Positions 35,750 to 45,313 of a stretch of DNA of 64,000 nt are shown piece after piece. The notes beneath the pieces are model-generated. The model was given only the letters and a program-made list of their open reading frames with translations. It was not told the DNA's origin and ran no database searches. This DNA is from Halobacterium wangiae. GTDB taxonomy: Archaea; Halobacteriota; Halobacteria; Halobacteriales; Halobacteriaceae. The stretch covers positions 2,108,001 to 2,172,000 of the forward strand of contig NZ_CP089588.1 in assembly GCF_021249345.1 (NCBI RefSeq). Reading direction: 5' to 3'. How positions within the stretch are numbered: the stretch's first letter is position 1; every line of letters starts with the position of its first letter. Position numbers and translations under genes: made by a program.

Positions 35750-37138
35750 TCAGATTCCGGTCGGTGCGACGTCGCAGGCGTCCCGGAACGCCCCCTGGAC
35801 GACCTCCGAGAGCGCCGGGTGGACGTGGATGGTCTCCGCGATTCGCTCGGCGTCCGCGCCGGCGGCGACGGCCGTGCTCACCTCGTGGATGAGCGTCGCG
35901 GCGTCGGGGCCGACGACGTGGACGCCCAGAACCTCGCTGTCCGCGCCGACGAGGACCTTCGCGAACCCGTCGGCCTGCATCGCGGAGCCTAGCGGCGTGT
36001 CGTCGTACTCGCGCGTCCCGACCTCGTAGGCCGTCCCGTCGTCGATCTCCGATTCGGGCTTCCCGAGACTCGCGAGCTGTGGGGAGCCGAAGATGGCGTG
36101 TGCCATCCCCGGGTACTCGACGGGCTCGCGCTCGCCGCGGACGGCGTTCTCGACGACGTACTCGCCCTCCTTGTCCCCGGAGTGTTTGAACATGTAGTTG
36201 CCAGCGACGTCGCCGATGGCCCAGACGCCGTCGACGGACGTCTCGAGGTAGTCGTCCGTCTCCACGAACCCCCTCTCGTCGGTTTCGATACCCGCGGCGT
36301 CGACGCTCCACAGGTCGGAGTTCGGCTGTCGCCCGGTCGCGACGAGTACCTCGTCGCCGCGCACGCTGATTTCGTCGCCGTCCTCGGTCTCCGCGGTGAC
36401 GACCACCTCCTCGCCCTCCTCCGCGAGTTCGGTGGCGCTGTGGCCGAGGTGGAGGTCGTGTCGCTCCCGGTAGGCCGCGGTCAGGCGCTCGGCGGCGTCG
36501 CGGTCCTCGCGGTGGACCAGCAGGTCGCCGTGCCCGACGATGGTGACGTCGGTCCCCATCTGCCCGAAGAAGTGTGCCAGTTCGACGGCGATGTAGCCGC
36601 CGCCGACCACCACGAGTCGGTCCGGGCGGTCCTCCAGGCGGAGCGCCTCGTCGCTCGTGAGAAACTCCACGTCGTCCGTGCCATCGATGCCCTCCGGAAC
36701 CAGGGGCCGGGAGCCGCCCGCGAGCACGATGCGGTCGCTCGTGAGTCGCTCGGGGCCGTCCCCGGTGTCGACTTCGACGACGTGCTCGTCGACGAACCGG
36801 CCCTCCGTCTGGTAGAACGTCATCCGGTCGTGCTCGCGCGCCTGCTCGGCCTTCTCCTCGGCCTCGGCCGTGACCGTCTCGTTGACTGCCCGGACGATGT
36901 CCGCGAACGCGACGTCGTTCAGTGTCGCGTCCACGTCGAAGGCCTCGGCCTCACGAACCGTCTGGACGACGTCCGCGTGGTGGATGAGCCGTTTCGAGGG
37001 GTTGCAGCCCCGGTTCAGACACGTCCCCCCGAGTTTGTCGCGCTCGACGACCGCCACGTCGAGTCCTTCGCCCGCGGCCGCCGACGCGACGACGTTCCCG
37101 GTGCCGCCGCCGAGCACGATGAGGTCGAACTCCGGCAT
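35750..37138 (-). CDS. dihydrolipoyl-dehydrogenase-like disulfide reductase
   Basis: This 462-residue class I pyridine nucleotide-disulfide oxidoreductase has an FAD Rossmann motif (IVLGGGTGNVVASAAAGEGLDVAVVE), redox Cys pair CLNRGC (about 44-49), NAD(P) motif VVVGGGYIAVELAHFFGQMG, FAD-2 motif VWAIGDV, and the C-terminal catalytic HVHPALSEVV. It lacks both the N-terminal metal-binding domain and the C-terminal Cys pair of mercuric reductase. It is not beside 2-oxoacid dehydrogenase genes. Candidates are a dihydrolipoyl dehydrogenase paralogue, a mycothione-reductase-like enzyme, or the haloarchaeal bis-gamma-glutamylcystine reductase. ATG 37138 is the family start. Confidence 0.82.
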   Translation of the reverse strand: MPEFDLIVLGGGTGNVVASAAAGEGLDVAVVERDKLGGTCLNRGCNPSKRLIHHADVVQTVREAEAFDVDATLNDVAFADIVRAVNETVTAEAEEKAEQAREHDRMTFYQTEGRFVDEHVVEVDTGDGPERLTSDRIVLAGGSRPLVPEGIDGTDDVEFLTSDEALRLEDRPDRLVVVGGGYIAVELAHFFGQMGTDVTIVGHGDLLVHREDRDAAERLTAAYRERHDLHLGHSATELAEEGEEVVVTAETEDGDEISVRGDEVLVATGRQPNSDLWSVDAAGIETDERGFVETDDYLETSVDGVWAIGDVAGNYMFKHSGDKEGEYVVENAVRGEREPVEYPGMAHAIFGSPQLASLGKPESEIDDGTAYEVGTREYDDTPLGSAMQADGFAKVLVGADSEVLGVHVVGPDAATLIHEVSTAVAAGADAERIAETIHVHPALSEVVQGAFRDACDVAPTGI

Positions 37139-37240
37139 ACCTAGAGCGTCGGGACAGCGGCGAAAAAGCGTAGTGGCGCGGTGGTTCGCGCTGGAGCGTA
37201 CCAGGGAACGTTCTTGGGAGTACAGCACCTCGTTCGCGGT

Positions 37241-37642
37241 ATGACGAAACTAGCGTTCGTCTGCGTCGGCAACGCCGGTCGGAGCCAGATGGCGACCGCA
37301 CTCGCCGAACGGGAACGTGACGAGCGAGGGCTGGACGTCGACGTCGTCACCGGCGGCGTCGACCCAGCCGACAGCGTCCACGACGAGGTCGTCGAGGCGA
37401 TGCGGGAGATTGACGTCGACATCAGTGATCGCGAGCCCCGTCGGATCACGCCCGAGGATATCGAGGACGTCGATCACGTCGTGACGATGGGCTGTTCGGT
37501 CGAGCAGTTCCGCCCGGACGGCTGGCACGGCGAGAGCTCGGTCTGGGAGTTGTCGTCCTCGGACACCCGCGACCAGCGGGACGAACTCGCGGGCCGCGTC
37601 GAGCAGTTCTTCGACGAGCTAGAGAACGAGGGCCGCGTGTAG
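37241..37642 (+). CDS. ArsC-like low-molecular-weight phosphatase family protein
   Basis: This 133-residue protein has the P-loop CVGNAGRSQMA (Cys8 to Arg14) of low-molecular-weight tyrosine phosphatases and thioredoxin-coupled arsenate reductases, and VTMGC-SVEQFRPDGWHGESSVWEL later. Arsenate reductases of this class normally use two more Cys in that second region; here only one is present, so arsenate reduction, if any, would need a different resolving route. It is divergent from the disulfide reductase gene with about 100 bp between, and the two may be functionally linked by thiol chemistry. Confidence 0.8.
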   Translation: MTKLAFVCVGNAGRSQMATALAERERDERGLDVDVVTGGVDPADSVHDEVVEAMREIDVDISDREPRRITPEDIEDVDHVVTMGCSVEQFRPDGWHGESSVWELSSSDTRDQRDELAGRVEQFFDELENEGRV

Positions 37643-37725
37643 GGTCTGCCGGTCTACGCTACGGCGACAGACGCTCCCGGTCCTGCGAGACGCTGGCGCG
37701 GTTCGCTGGCTCCCAGAGATTTCGC

Positions 37726-39030
37726 CTACGGACTCAGGCGCTGTCTGTCTCGCGGGAAGAGAACTGCTTCCCGGATGTTGTCGAGGTCGAGCATCGTCAT
37801 CACGAGGCGCTCGACGCCGTACGCCCAGCCGGCGTGGGGCGGCATCCCGTACTTGAACATCTTCGTGTAGTAGTCGAACTGCTCGGGGTCGAGGCCCTGG
37901 TGCTCGAAGCCGGCGACGAGTTCGGGGTAGCGGTGTTCGCGCTGCCCGCCGGAGACGAGTTCCATCCGCGGGTGCATCAGGTCGAACCCCTTCGAGAGGT
38001 CGGGGTCGTCGTCGTAGTTCTGGATGTAGAACGGCTTGATCTCCGCGGGCCAGTCGGTGACGAAGTAGTGGCCGCCGACGTCGTCGCCGAGCGCCTTCTC
38101 GCCCTCGGTGGGGAGGTCGTCGCCCCAGACGAGCTGCTCGTCGAGTTCGCCGGTCGCGTTGATGCGCTCGATGGCCTCTTCGTAGGTGAGTCGCGGGAAG
38201 TCCTCGCTGGGGGCTTCGAACTCTTCGGCCATCCCGAGCACTTCGAGCTGTTCCTGGCAGTTCTCCTCGACGGCCTCGTAGGCCGCCTGGAGCGTGCCTT
38301 CGCAGACGTCCATCGCCTCCTCGTGGTCGATGAACGCGGACTCGAAGTCGATCATCGTCGCTTCGTTGAGGTGCCGCGGCGTGTTGTGCTCCTCCGCGCG
38401 GAAGATGGGACCGATCTCGAAGACGCGCTCGAGGCCGGAGCCGACCATCAGCTGCTTGAACAGCTGGGGGCTCTGGTTCATGAACGCCTCGCGACCGAAG
38501 TACGTGATGGGGAACAGCTCCGTGCCGCCCTCGGTGCCTGTGGCGACGATCTTCGGCGTGTTGATCTCGGTGGAGCCGACCGATCGGAAGTACTCGCGGA
38601 CCGCCCGGAGGACTTCGGCGCGGATCTCGAAGACGGCCTTCGTCTCGTCGGTCCGGACGTCGAGCGTCCGGTTGTCGAGGCGCGTCGAGAGGTCGGCGTC
38701 GACCTTCCCGGAGGGGTCGAGGGGAAGCTGGGGGTCGGCCTCGGCGAGCACCTCGATGCTCTCGGGGACGACCTCGACGCCCGTCGGCGCGCGGCCCTCC
38801 TCCTCGACGTCGCCGGTGACCGTGACGACGGACTCGCGGTGGACGTTCAGCCCGGTCTCCACGAGGTCTTCGTCCATCTCGTCCTTCTCGAACTTGACCT
38901 GGATCTTCCCGGACTTGTCCCGGAGGATGAGGAACGCGATGCCACCGAGGTCCCGGACTTCGTGGACCCAGCCGGCGACCGTCGCGTGGTCGCCCGGCTC
39001 GGCGTCCGCCGTGTACGTACGGTTTTCCAT
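37726..39030 (-). CDS. aspS: aspartyl-tRNA synthetase (archaeal type)
   Basis: This 434-residue class IIb synthetase has an N-terminal OB-fold anticodon domain (residues 10-105: [21 protein letters not shown]) and a catalytic core with motif 2 in [23 protein letters not shown] and motif 3 in [18 protein letters not shown]. The length matches archaeal enzymes without the bacterial insertion. Whether it also charges tRNA-Asn is not decidable from what I see. ATG 39030 is chosen at the OB-fold start. Confidence 0.94.
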   Translation of the reverse strand: MENRTYTADAEPGDHATVAGWVHEVRDLGGIAFLILRDKSGKIQVKFEKDEMDEDLVETGLNVHRESVVTVTGDVEEEGRAPTGVEVVPESIEVLAEADPQLPLDPSGKVDADLSTRLDNRTLDVRTDETKAVFEIRAEVLRAVREYFRSVGSTEINTPKIVATGTEGGTELFPITYFGREAFMNQSPQLFKQLMVGSGLERVFEIGPIFRAEEHNTPRHLNEATMIDFESAFIDHEEAMDVCEGTLQAAYEAVEENCQEQLEVLGMAEEFEAPSEDFPRLTYEEAIERINATGELDEQLVWGDDLPTEGEKALGDDVGGHYFVTDWPAEIKPFYIQNYDDDPDLSKGFDLMHPRMELVSGGQREHRYPELVAGFEHQGLDPEQFDYYTKMFKYGMPPHAGWAYGVERLVMTMLDLDNIREAVLFPRDRQRLSP

Positions 39031-39107
39031 GCCTCTCGGTTCACGAGGACCGGCCTTAAACGACTTCATTTCCGGCGTGGGACGGGCGCTCCGTCCCGGG
39101 ACGGCGC

Positions 39108-40367
39108 TCAGCCGTGGGACTGCGTCAGCTCCGGTGCGGCGTCCTCGCTGTCGGCGTCGTGGAGGTGGCAGGCAGCCGGGTGGCCCGCGTCGGTCGCCTC
39201 CAGTTCGGGTTGCTCCTGCTCGCAGATGGTCGCGAACGCGTCGCCGAGCCGGTCTGCGGCCGCGTCCACGTCGCCAGCCACCACGTCGTCGACGGCGTTC
39301 GAGAGGACCGCCTCGGCGTCGGGGTCCGGGAGCTTCCGGGGGAGGTCGAACGCCGCGCGGACGTCGCTCCCGTCGTCGAGTTCATCTGCACTCACGTCGC
39401 CGTGCTCGGCGGCGAGGCGGAAGTCAAGCACCTGCCGGAACGACCCCTCGGGGAAGTCGTAGGCCGCCGGCGGGACGACGTGTGGGCAGCGCGTGTTGAA
39501 CGAACAGCCGGACGGCGGGTTCGACGGGTCGGGCACGTCGCCGGTGAGCTCTACGGCGTCCCCGCGGTTCCGGGGGTTCGGGTCGGGGATCGACGCCAGT
39601 AGCGCCTCCGTGTACGGGTGCTGGGGGTTCTCGAACAGCTCTTCGGTCGGCCCGATTTCGACCATCTCGCCGAGGTACATCACGCCGACGCGGTCGCAGA
39701 CCTGCCGCACGACGCCGAGGTCGTGGCTGATGAGCAGCATCGACAGGTCCAGTTCTGCCTGGAGGTCGTCGAGCAGCGAGAGGATTTCGGCCTGCACGCT
39801 CACGTCGAGGGCGCTCACCGGTTCGTCCGCGACCAGCAGGTCGGGGTTGAGGATGAGCGCGCGAGCGAGCGCGATGCGTTGTTTCTGCCCGCCGGAGAAC
39901 TCGTGGGGGTAGCGGTCGGCGTCGCTCGCCGAGAGGCCCACGCGCTCCAGCAGGTCGGTGACGATCTCCTGCTGGCGCTCCTCGTCCCGGAGACCGTGGA
40001 TGCCGAGGGGTTCGGCGACGGACTCGCCGACGGTCATCCGCGGGTCGAACGCGGAGTTCGGGTCCTGGAACACCATCTGGGCGCGCCGCCGGAACTCTGT
40101 CTGCTCGTCGTCGTCGTACTCCGTGATGTCCTCGCCCTCGAAGTACACCTCGCCGCCGGTCGGCTCCTCGAGGCGCAGCAGGCTGGTCGCCGTCGTCGAC
40201 TTCCCGCAGCCCGATTCGCCGACGAGGCCGACGGTCTCGCCCTCGCTGACGTCGAAGCTGACGCCGTCGACGGCCTTCACGTGGCCGGTGACGCGGCGCA
40301 GCAGTCCCGAGCGCACGGGGTAGTGTTTCTCCAGGTCCCGCACCGAGAGGACGACGTCGTCAGTCAT
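39108..40367 (-). CDS. peptide ABC transporter ATPase (DppF/OppF type)
   Basis: This 419-residue ATPase has Walker [10 protein letters not shown] near 47-55, [13 protein letters not shown] for Walker B, LSGG-type signature [15 protein letters not shown], and the Opp/Dpp C-terminal Cys motif ([12 protein letters not shown], about 310). About 85 extra residues follow the oligopeptide-transporter tail, including CEQEQPELE...HPAACHLHD, which contributes the remaining Cys of the presumed iron-sulfur motif. It is coupled to the partner ATPase (8-base overlap). Both ATPases are intact although the permease upstream is broken. Confidence 0.9.
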   Translation of the reverse strand: MTDDVVLSVRDLEKHYPVRSGLLRRVTGHVKAVDGVSFDVSEGETVGLVGESGCGKSTTATSLLRLEEPTGGEVYFEGEDITEYDDDEQTEFRRRAQMVFQDPNSAFDPRMTVGESVAEPLGIHGLRDEERQQEIVTDLLERVGLSASDADRYPHEFSGGQKQRIALARALILNPDLLVADEPVSALDVSVQAEILSLLDDLQAELDLSMLLISHDLGVVRQVCDRVGVMYLGEMVEIGPTEELFENPQHPYTEALLASIPDPNPRNRGDAVELTGDVPDPSNPPSGCSFNTRCPHVVPPAAYDFPEGSFRQVLDFRLAAEHGDVSADELDDGSDVRAAFDLPRKLPDPDAEAVLSNAVDDVVAGDVDAAADRLGDAFATICEQEQPELEATDAGHPAACHLHDADSEDAAPELTQSHG

Positions 40368-41364
40368 CATCCACCTCCATGGCACGGGGCACCTCGTGGT
40401 CCGTCCCGTACAGGACACAGGAGACGTCGTGGGTGCCGCCGACGTCCTCGAAGTCGGGCTGGCCACCCTGCTCGCAGGCCGGCACTGCGTGCGGGCAGCG
40501 CGGGTGGAATCGGCAGCCTTCGGGTGGGTCCGTCGGGTCCGGCAGCGTCCCGCCGATGGTCTCCAGCGTCCGCCCGCGGCCGGGCAGACAGTTTAGCAGC
40601 GCCTTCGTGTACGGGTGCGAGGGGTTCTCGAACACCTGGTAGACGTCGCCGGTCTCCATCACCTTCCCCGCGTACATCACGACGACGCGGTCGGCGATCT
40701 CGGCGACGACGCCGAGGTCGTGGGTGACGAACACCATCGCCATCCCGCGTTCCGCCTGGAGGTCGTCGAGCAGGCGGAGGACCTGTGCCTGGATGGTGAC
40801 GTCCAGCGCGGTGGTCGGTTCGTCCGCGATGAGCAGGTCCGGGTCGCAGGCGAGCGCCATCGCGATGACGACGCGCTGTTTCATCCCGCCGGAGAACTGG
40901 TGGGGGTAGTCGTCGATGCGCTCCTCGACGTCGCCGATGCCGACGCGGTCGAGCAGTTCGACCGCGCGCTCCCGGGCGACGTTCTTCGGCACGTCGCGGT
41001 GGAGTCGGATGGCCTCGACGAGCTGGTCGCCGACGGTGTAGACCGGGTCGAGGGCGCCCTGCGGGTTCTGGAAGACGTGGCCGATGCGGCCGCCGCGGTA
41101 CGCCTCGAGTTCCTTCGAGGAGAGCTCCGCGAGGTTCTCGCCGTCGAAGTTCACCTCGCCGCTCGTGATCTTTCCGGGCGGCGTCGGGATGAGTTTCGTG
41201 ATGGACTCGCAGGCGACTGTCTTCCCGGAGCCCGACTCGCCGACGAGACAGATCGTCTCGCCGGGCTGGACGTCGAAGCTGACGCCGTCGACGGCGCGCA
41301 CGGTCCCTTCCTGGGTGTCGAACTGGGTGTGGAGGTCGCGGACGGAGAGCAGTGGGTCGCTCAT
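40360..41364 (-). CDS. peptide ABC transporter ATPase (DppD/OppD type)
   Basis: This 334-residue ATPase has Walker A GESGSGKT (about 38-45), signature FSGGMKQRVVIAMALACDPDLLIADEPTTALDVT, and the C-terminal GCRFHPRCPHAVPACEQG motif (about 278-295) that binds an iron-sulfur cluster in related transporters. Its ATG immediately follows the stop of the truncated permease gene with no gap, and its stop overlaps the next ATPase. No substrate-binding protein or DppB permease is encoded nearby in this window. Confidence 0.92.
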   Translation of the reverse strand: MSDPLLSVRDLHTQFDTQEGTVRAVDGVSFDVQPGETICLVGESGSGKTVACESITKLIPTPPGKITSGEVNFDGENLAELSSKELEAYRGGRIGHVFQNPQGALDPVYTVGDQLVEAIRLHRDVPKNVARERAVELLDRVGIGDVEERIDDYPHQFSGGMKQRVVIAMALACDPDLLIADEPTTALDVTIQAQVLRLLDDLQAERGMAMVFVTHDLGVVAEIADRVVVMYAGKVMETGDVYQVFENPSHPYTKALLNCLPGRGRTLETIGGTLPDPTDPPEGCRFHPRCPHAVPACEQGGQPDFEDVGGTHDVSCVLYGTDHEVPRAMEVDDD

Positions 41365-41790
41365 CTACGCCACCTCCTCGTGTGGGTCGAGCACGTCGCG
41401 GACCACGTCACCGAAGACGTTGAGCGAGACCACCGTGAGCACTAGGAACGCGGTGACGCTGGCGGCGACCCAGGCTGCGCTCGCGACCCCGGCGGGCCGC
41501 CGGAGGAACGCCTTGACCTGGCCGCTGGACTGGTCGGCGCTGGTGGCCAGTGGGACGATGGCGTAGCGGGCGAAGAGGACAAACGTGGGGAAGAACAGCC
41601 AGTACATCCGGTTCAGGATCCACGTCTCGACGATGGCGCCCGACACCATTATGTAGTTGAAGATGGCCGCGAGGGTGGCGAGCGCCGCGAGGAAGCCGAC
41701 AGTCCGTGGCCTGACGTCGAGGGTGTTCCTCTGTCGATTACTCCATTCGATACTGGTGAACAGCAATGCCTCGTACTGCTTGGAGGGCAT
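41365..41790 (-). pseudogene. DppC-type permease with internal deletion
   Basis: This is a 141-residue open frame. Residues 1-115 look like the N-terminal region of a haloarchaeal DppC: a soluble start, two helices (about 33-50, 62-82) and KAFLRRPAGVASAAWVAASVTAF. Residues 116-141, LVLTVVSLNVFGDVVRDVLDP and tail, are the last helix end and conserved terminal D-x-RD-x-LDP of DppC. The permease core, including the EAA coupling loop, is missing, apparently by an in-frame deletion of roughly 200 residues. It cannot form a channel, though it may be translated and keep the downstream ATPases expressed. Confidence 0.65.
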
Positions 41791-41823
41791 GTGTGGGCTC
41801 GTTCAGTCGGTTTGAAACAGGCC

Positions 41824-41830
41824 TTTATAA
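41824..41830 (-). promoter_or_regulatory. TATA box of the truncated peptide-transporter unit
   Basis: The minus strand shows TTATAAA within AAAGGTTTATAAAGG, centred 37 nt before ATG 41790. Transcription would start near 41800 with a leader of about 10 nt. The promoter looks intact despite the damaged first gene. Confidence 0.45.
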
Positions 41831-41896
41831 ACCTTTGCGGATGATGCGCATACAAGGCATGCCGCCCGCCCTCCACCCCCGAACTGCACCGCTCCC

Positions 41897-42154
41897 CAGA
41901 TCGAGCCCTCCGATGACCACCAGGTCGTCCCGTTCGGGGAGGGCAACACCTGGCGGGCCGCGAGCAACATTGGCTTCGGCAGGGCAGCCCGACTCGGCGA
42001 GTACCTGCTAATGTGGCTGTCGGCCTTCTGGGTCGTCCAGTTCCTCTATACGAAGCACATCTGACTGACGCTCGTGCTATCCATCGGGCTCGCCGCCGGC
42101 CTCCTACAGTACTCGCTGTACGGCTACCTTGACCTGACGGTCCATGAGGACTAG
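41897..42154 (+). pseudogene. remnant of a membrane protein gene
   Basis: In one plus-strand frame the bases read QIEPSDDHQVVPFGEGNTW... GEYLLMWLSAFWVVQFLYTKHI, then TGA at 42062, then LTLVLSIGLAAGLLQYSLYGYLDLTVHED and a TAG at 42152. Two clear hydrophobic segments flank the stop, so this is probably the C-terminal end of a membrane protein broken by a nonsense change. No start codon or front half is seen. It lies between the broken permease and GGGP synthase, suggesting the locus has lost DNA. Confidence 0.5.
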
Positions 42155-42169
42155 ACTAGACCAGGGCCA

Positions 42170-42880
42170 CTACCAGTCGGCGTGGGCGTCTCGGACGCCC
42201 TCGACGGTCTGGCGAACCGCGTCGACGCCCTCGTCGTGGAGGAGGTCGCCGACGACGACGGTGTCGGCGTGTTTGCCCATCTCGTAGGCCGCTTCGTAGT
42301 CCCCGATACCACCGCCGTAGAACAGCGTCGCGTCGTCGAGCGCCTCGGCGGCCGCCTCGACCACGTCGGTGTCGCCGAGTGTCCCCGAGTACTCGACGTA
42401 GACGATCTCCTGGCCGAACATCCGCTCGGCGACCTCGGCGTAGGCGGCGACGTCGTCGGCGCCGAGGTCGCAGTCCGCCTCCGTGTACTCCGCGACGCTC
42501 GCCTCCGGGTTCAACACGACGTACGCCTCCGTCGTGGTGCGTTCCCAGTCGAGGTCGGCGATGCGCACCCACTCCTTGTGGGCGCCCGTAATCCAGAAGG
42601 GGTCGCCGGCGTTCAACACGACCGGGACGAGGTAGCCGTCCAGCGCGTCGTCGTCGACCACGACGGCCGGGTTCGACGGTTCCTGGTAGAGCGGCACGTC
42701 GTGTTTTCGGCAGGCGTCGATGACCCGCTGCATCTTCTCGGTGGTCACGTCCAGCGTGCCGCCGACCTCGATGGCGTCCGTGCCCGTCTCGCAGACGTCG
42801 TCGAACGTCTCGCCGTCGACGAGCGACTTGTCCGGGTCCACCTTCAGCACGTGGTCCCAGTCCTCCCACGGGGTAGTCAT
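42170..42880 (-). CDS. geranylgeranylglyceryl phosphate synthase
   Basis: This 236-residue TIM-barrel prenyltransferase makes the first ether bond of archaeal lipids from sn-glycerol-1-phosphate and geranylgeranyl diphosphate. Recognisable loops are [50 protein letters not shown] and [30 protein letters not shown], the last being the phosphate-binding end. It belongs to the haloarchaeal group I branch. ATG 42880 matches the conserved start region; a GTG/ATG further upstream adds only a non-conserved stretch. Confidence 0.92.
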   Translation of the reverse strand: MTTPWEDWDHVLKVDPDKSLVDGETFDDVCETGTDAIEVGGTLDVTTEKMQRVIDACRKHDVPLYQEPSNPAVVVDDDALDGYLVPVVLNAGDPFWITGAHKEWVRIADLDWERTTTEAYVVLNPEASVAEYTEADCDLGADDVAAYAEVAERMFGQEIVYVEYSGTLGDTDVVEAAAEALDDATLFYGGGIGDYEAAYEMGKHADTVVVGDLLHDEGVDAVRQTVEGVRDAHADW

Positions 42881-42992
42881 GCTCCCCGCTTCCGAACGTG
42901 CGGTCAAAACCTCTTCGATGCGGTGAGTGGCGGCCCGCGGCGGGCAGCGCCGCCGCTGGGACGGCGTGGCCGGCGGAGAAAGGAGGCGAGAC

Positions 42993-43955
42993 CTAGCCGT
43001 GGATGCCCATCGCCTCGATCTGCTCCTGGTACCGGTTCCGGATGGTGACTTCCGTCACTTGCGCGACGTCTGCGACCTCGCGCTGGGTCTTCTTCTCGTT
43101 GCAGAGCAGGGACGCGGCGTAGATCGCTGCTGCCGCGTAGCCGGTCGGGGACTTTCCGGAGAGCAGTCCCTTCTCGGCAGTAGTCTCGATGATCTCGTTG
43201 GCCTTCGACTGCACTTCCTCGGAGAGTTCGAGCTCCGAGCAGAACCGCGGTACGTACTTCTTGGGGTCGACGGGCTTCATCTCGAGCCCGAGCTCCTGGG
43301 AGATGTAGCGGTAGGTGCGACCGATCTCCTTGCGCTCGACGCGGCTCACCTCCGAGATCTCTTCGAGGCTCCGCGGGATGCCCTCCTTGCGGCACGCTGC
43401 GTACAGCGCGCTGGTGGCGACGCCCTCGATGGAGCGCCCGCGGATGAGGTCTTCTTTCAGTGCGCGGCGGTAGATGACGGACGCGACCTCGCGGACGGAC
43501 CGCGGCACGCCGAGCGCCGAGGCCATCCGGTCGATCTCGGAGAGCGCGAACTGGAGGTTGCGCTCGCCGGCGTCCTTCGTGCGGATGCGCTCCTGCCACT
43601 TCCGCAGGCGGTGCATCTGCGACCGTTTCTTCGAGGAGATAGACCGGCCGTAGGCGTCCTTGTCCTTCCAGTCGATGGTGGTGGTCAGACCCTTGTCGTG
43701 CATCGTCTGGGTGGTCGGGGCGCCGACCCGGGATTTCTCCTGTCGTTCCTGGTGGTTGAACGCTCGCCACTCTGGACCGGGGTCGATCTGCTCCTCCTCG
43801 ACGACGAGGCCGCAGTCTTCGCAGACCAGTTCCGCGCGGTCCGAACTCTTCACGAGGTTGTCAGAGCTGCACTCCGGGCACTCCCGTACCCCCTCCTCGG
43901 ACTCCTCCTGCTCTGTCGCTGTTTCTCGCTCCCGCTGGCGAGTGGACCGTGTCAT
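42993..43955 (-). CDS. tfb: transcription initiation factor TFB
   Basis: This 320-residue TFB has an acidic N-terminus, a zinc ribbon with CPEC at 26-29 and CEDC at 45-48, B-reader/linker [39 protein letters not shown], and two cyclin repeats (about 125-215 and 220-310), the second including the recognition helix region [25 protein letters not shown]. It recruits RNA polymerase to TBP-bound promoters. Haloarchaea carry several tfb genes. An AT-rich promoter lies upstream. The ribbon can be compared directly with the free-standing mini-TFB at 2458-2670. Confidence 0.95.
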   Translation of the reverse strand: MTRSTRQRERETATEQEESEEGVRECPECSSDNLVKSSDRAELVCEDCGLVVEEEQIDPGPEWRAFNHQERQEKSRVGAPTTQTMHDKGLTTTIDWKDKDAYGRSISSKKRSQMHRLRKWQERIRTKDAGERNLQFALSEIDRMASALGVPRSVREVASVIYRRALKEDLIRGRSIEGVATSALYAACRKEGIPRSLEEISEVSRVERKEIGRTYRYISQELGLEMKPVDPKKYVPRFCSELELSEEVQSKANEIIETTAEKGLLSGKSPTGYAAAAIYAASLLCNEKKTQREVADVAQVTEVTIRNRYQEQIEAMGIHG

Positions 43956-43984
43956 CGCACTTTTATATTAGCGGTGCGCAAACA

Positions 43985-43990
43985 TTTAAA
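43985..43990 (-). promoter_or_regulatory. TATA box of tfb
   Basis: TTTAAA is centred 33 nt before ATG 43955. A second AT-rich stretch, TAATATAAAA on the minus strand (43961-43970), lies only about 11 nt before the start, too close to act as TATA for this start codon. Confidence 0.45.
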
Positions 43991-44133
43991 TCCGTTGCCC
44001 GCATTGGTCCGGAACTCGAACGACAGAATCCGAGTTAGAGACCGATTATCTCCCGAATACGGCCTCTAGAGGGTGCGTATCAGCAAATCCCGAATAGTAA
44101 CCCATATACGGGGCGCGAGGTGACGTCGAATCA

Positions 44134-44730
44134 ATGCCGGTGGTGGAATGCGACGTCGAGACCGCGCGCGAGCGACTGGCCGACGCGGGCGCGACGTTCA
44201 GCGAGGGGAACTCCGAGTACGAGCAGTGGCACGCCGACCTCGGGGACGCACACGCAGTCGCCTACGAGGACAAACTCGTTGTCCAGGGGGCGAATCCGAC
44301 GGACATCACTGCCGTCGTCGAACCCGAGCGCGGCGGCCGCGTCCACGTCTACTTCGACGGCGCGTGCCGCGGCAACCCGGGTCCGTCGGCGGTCGGGTGG
44401 GTGCTCGTCTCCGGTGACGGCATCGTCGCCGAGAACGGCGAGACCATCGGGCGCGCTACCAACAACCAGGCCGAGTACGAGGCGCTGCTCGCCGGCCTGC
44501 GCGCGGCCGACCAGTTCGGCTTCGACGAGGTGGAGATCCGGGGGGACTCACAGCTCATCGTCAAGCAGGTGAAGGGTGCGTGGGACACAAACGACCCCGA
44601 CCTCCGGGAGAAACGCGTGGCGGTCCGGGAACTACTCGAGCGCTTCGACGACTGGTCGCTGACCCACGTACCGCGAGAGGTAAACGACCGGGCGGACGAA
44701 CTCGCGAACGAGGCGCTCGACAATGACTGA
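44134..44730 (+). CDS. rnhA: ribonuclease HI, archaeal type
   Basis: This 198-residue enzyme has an N-terminal extension of about 68 residues (MPVVECDVETARERLADAGATFSE, a small extra domain) and an RNase H fold beginning VHVYFDGACRGNPGPSAVG. Catalytic residues are Asp75, Glu114 (NNQAEYEALLAGL), Asp138 (RGDSQLIVKQV) and Asp188 (NDRADELAN). It removes RNA from RNA-DNA hybrids. The extension resembles that of the Halobacterium enzyme. It is followed at once by its usual operon partner. Confidence 0.92.
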   Translation: MPVVECDVETARERLADAGATFSEGNSEYEQWHADLGDAHAVAYEDKLVVQGANPTDITAVVEPERGGRVHVYFDGACRGNPGPSAVGWVLVSGDGIVAENGETIGRATNNQAEYEALLAGLRAADQFGFDEVEIRGDSQLIVKQVKGAWDTNDPDLREKRVAVRELLERFDDWSLTHVPREVNDRADELANEALDND

Positions 44731-44732
44731 CA

Positions 44733-45278
44733 ATGACTGAACTCCCTGCGGACGTGGTCGACGAGGCAGAACGGCTCACCCGACTGGCCCGGAACGCCGT
44801 CGACGACAACGCCGCGGCGGCGTACCGCGAGCGCCGTGACGACCTGCTCGAGGAGCACGGGTTCGTCGCGCGCGTCCGCGACGACGACCACACGCTCGTC
44901 TGCTACCCCGCGGACTGGCTGGACGACGAGGGCGCGGTCCAGCTCGCGGACGTCGAGGACACCGACCGGGCGGCGGAGGTGTCGATCGCGGGGCCGGGCG
45001 AACAGGGCGACTACGACGCCGCCGCCGAGCGCAACGCGGAACTCGTTGAGCGCGTCCGCGAGGCACACGGCGAGGTCCACGGCGAGAACGCGGCGGCGTT
45101 CGCGACGTTCATGAGCAACCACTACGCCCGACCGATGGACACGGCCTCGGCGCGCGAGCGCGAGGAGTTCCTCGCGGAGTTCTTCCCGCGGAACACCTGG
45201 CCCACCGAGGAGCAGCGCCAGGTCGTCGAGGACTCCCTATCGTACGTCTTCGACGCCGCAGAAGACGGCAGTCGCTGA
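44733..45278 (+). CDS. rnhA operon protein, function unknown
   Basis: This 181-residue haloarchaeal protein starts two bases after the rnhA stop. It is helical with an N-terminal DVVDEAERLTRLARNAVDDNAAAAYRERRDDLLEEHG and a central FVARVRDDDHTLVCYPADWLDDEGAV segment, then helices to a FFPRNTWPTEEQRQVVEDSLSYVF end. No catalytic motif is visible. Constant pairing with rnhA in haloarchaea suggests a shared process (RNA-DNA hybrid processing), but nothing more can be claimed. Confidence 0.8.
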   Translation: MTELPADVVDEAERLTRLARNAVDDNAAAAYRERRDDLLEEHGFVARVRDDDHTLVCYPADWLDDEGAVQLADVEDTDRAAEVSIAGPGEQGDYDAAAERNAELVERVREAHGEVHGENAAAFATFMSNHYARPMDTASAREREEFLAEFFPRNTWPTEEQRQVVEDSLSYVFDAAEDGSR

Positions 45279-45313
45279 GGGGACGTCGGAACCGGAGAAA
45301 CCGCGGGTGTGCC

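Noticed and set aside
35750-37138. Mercuric reductase
   Set aside because: There is no N-terminal metal-binding domain and no C-terminal vicinal Cys pair, although the core fold is the same.
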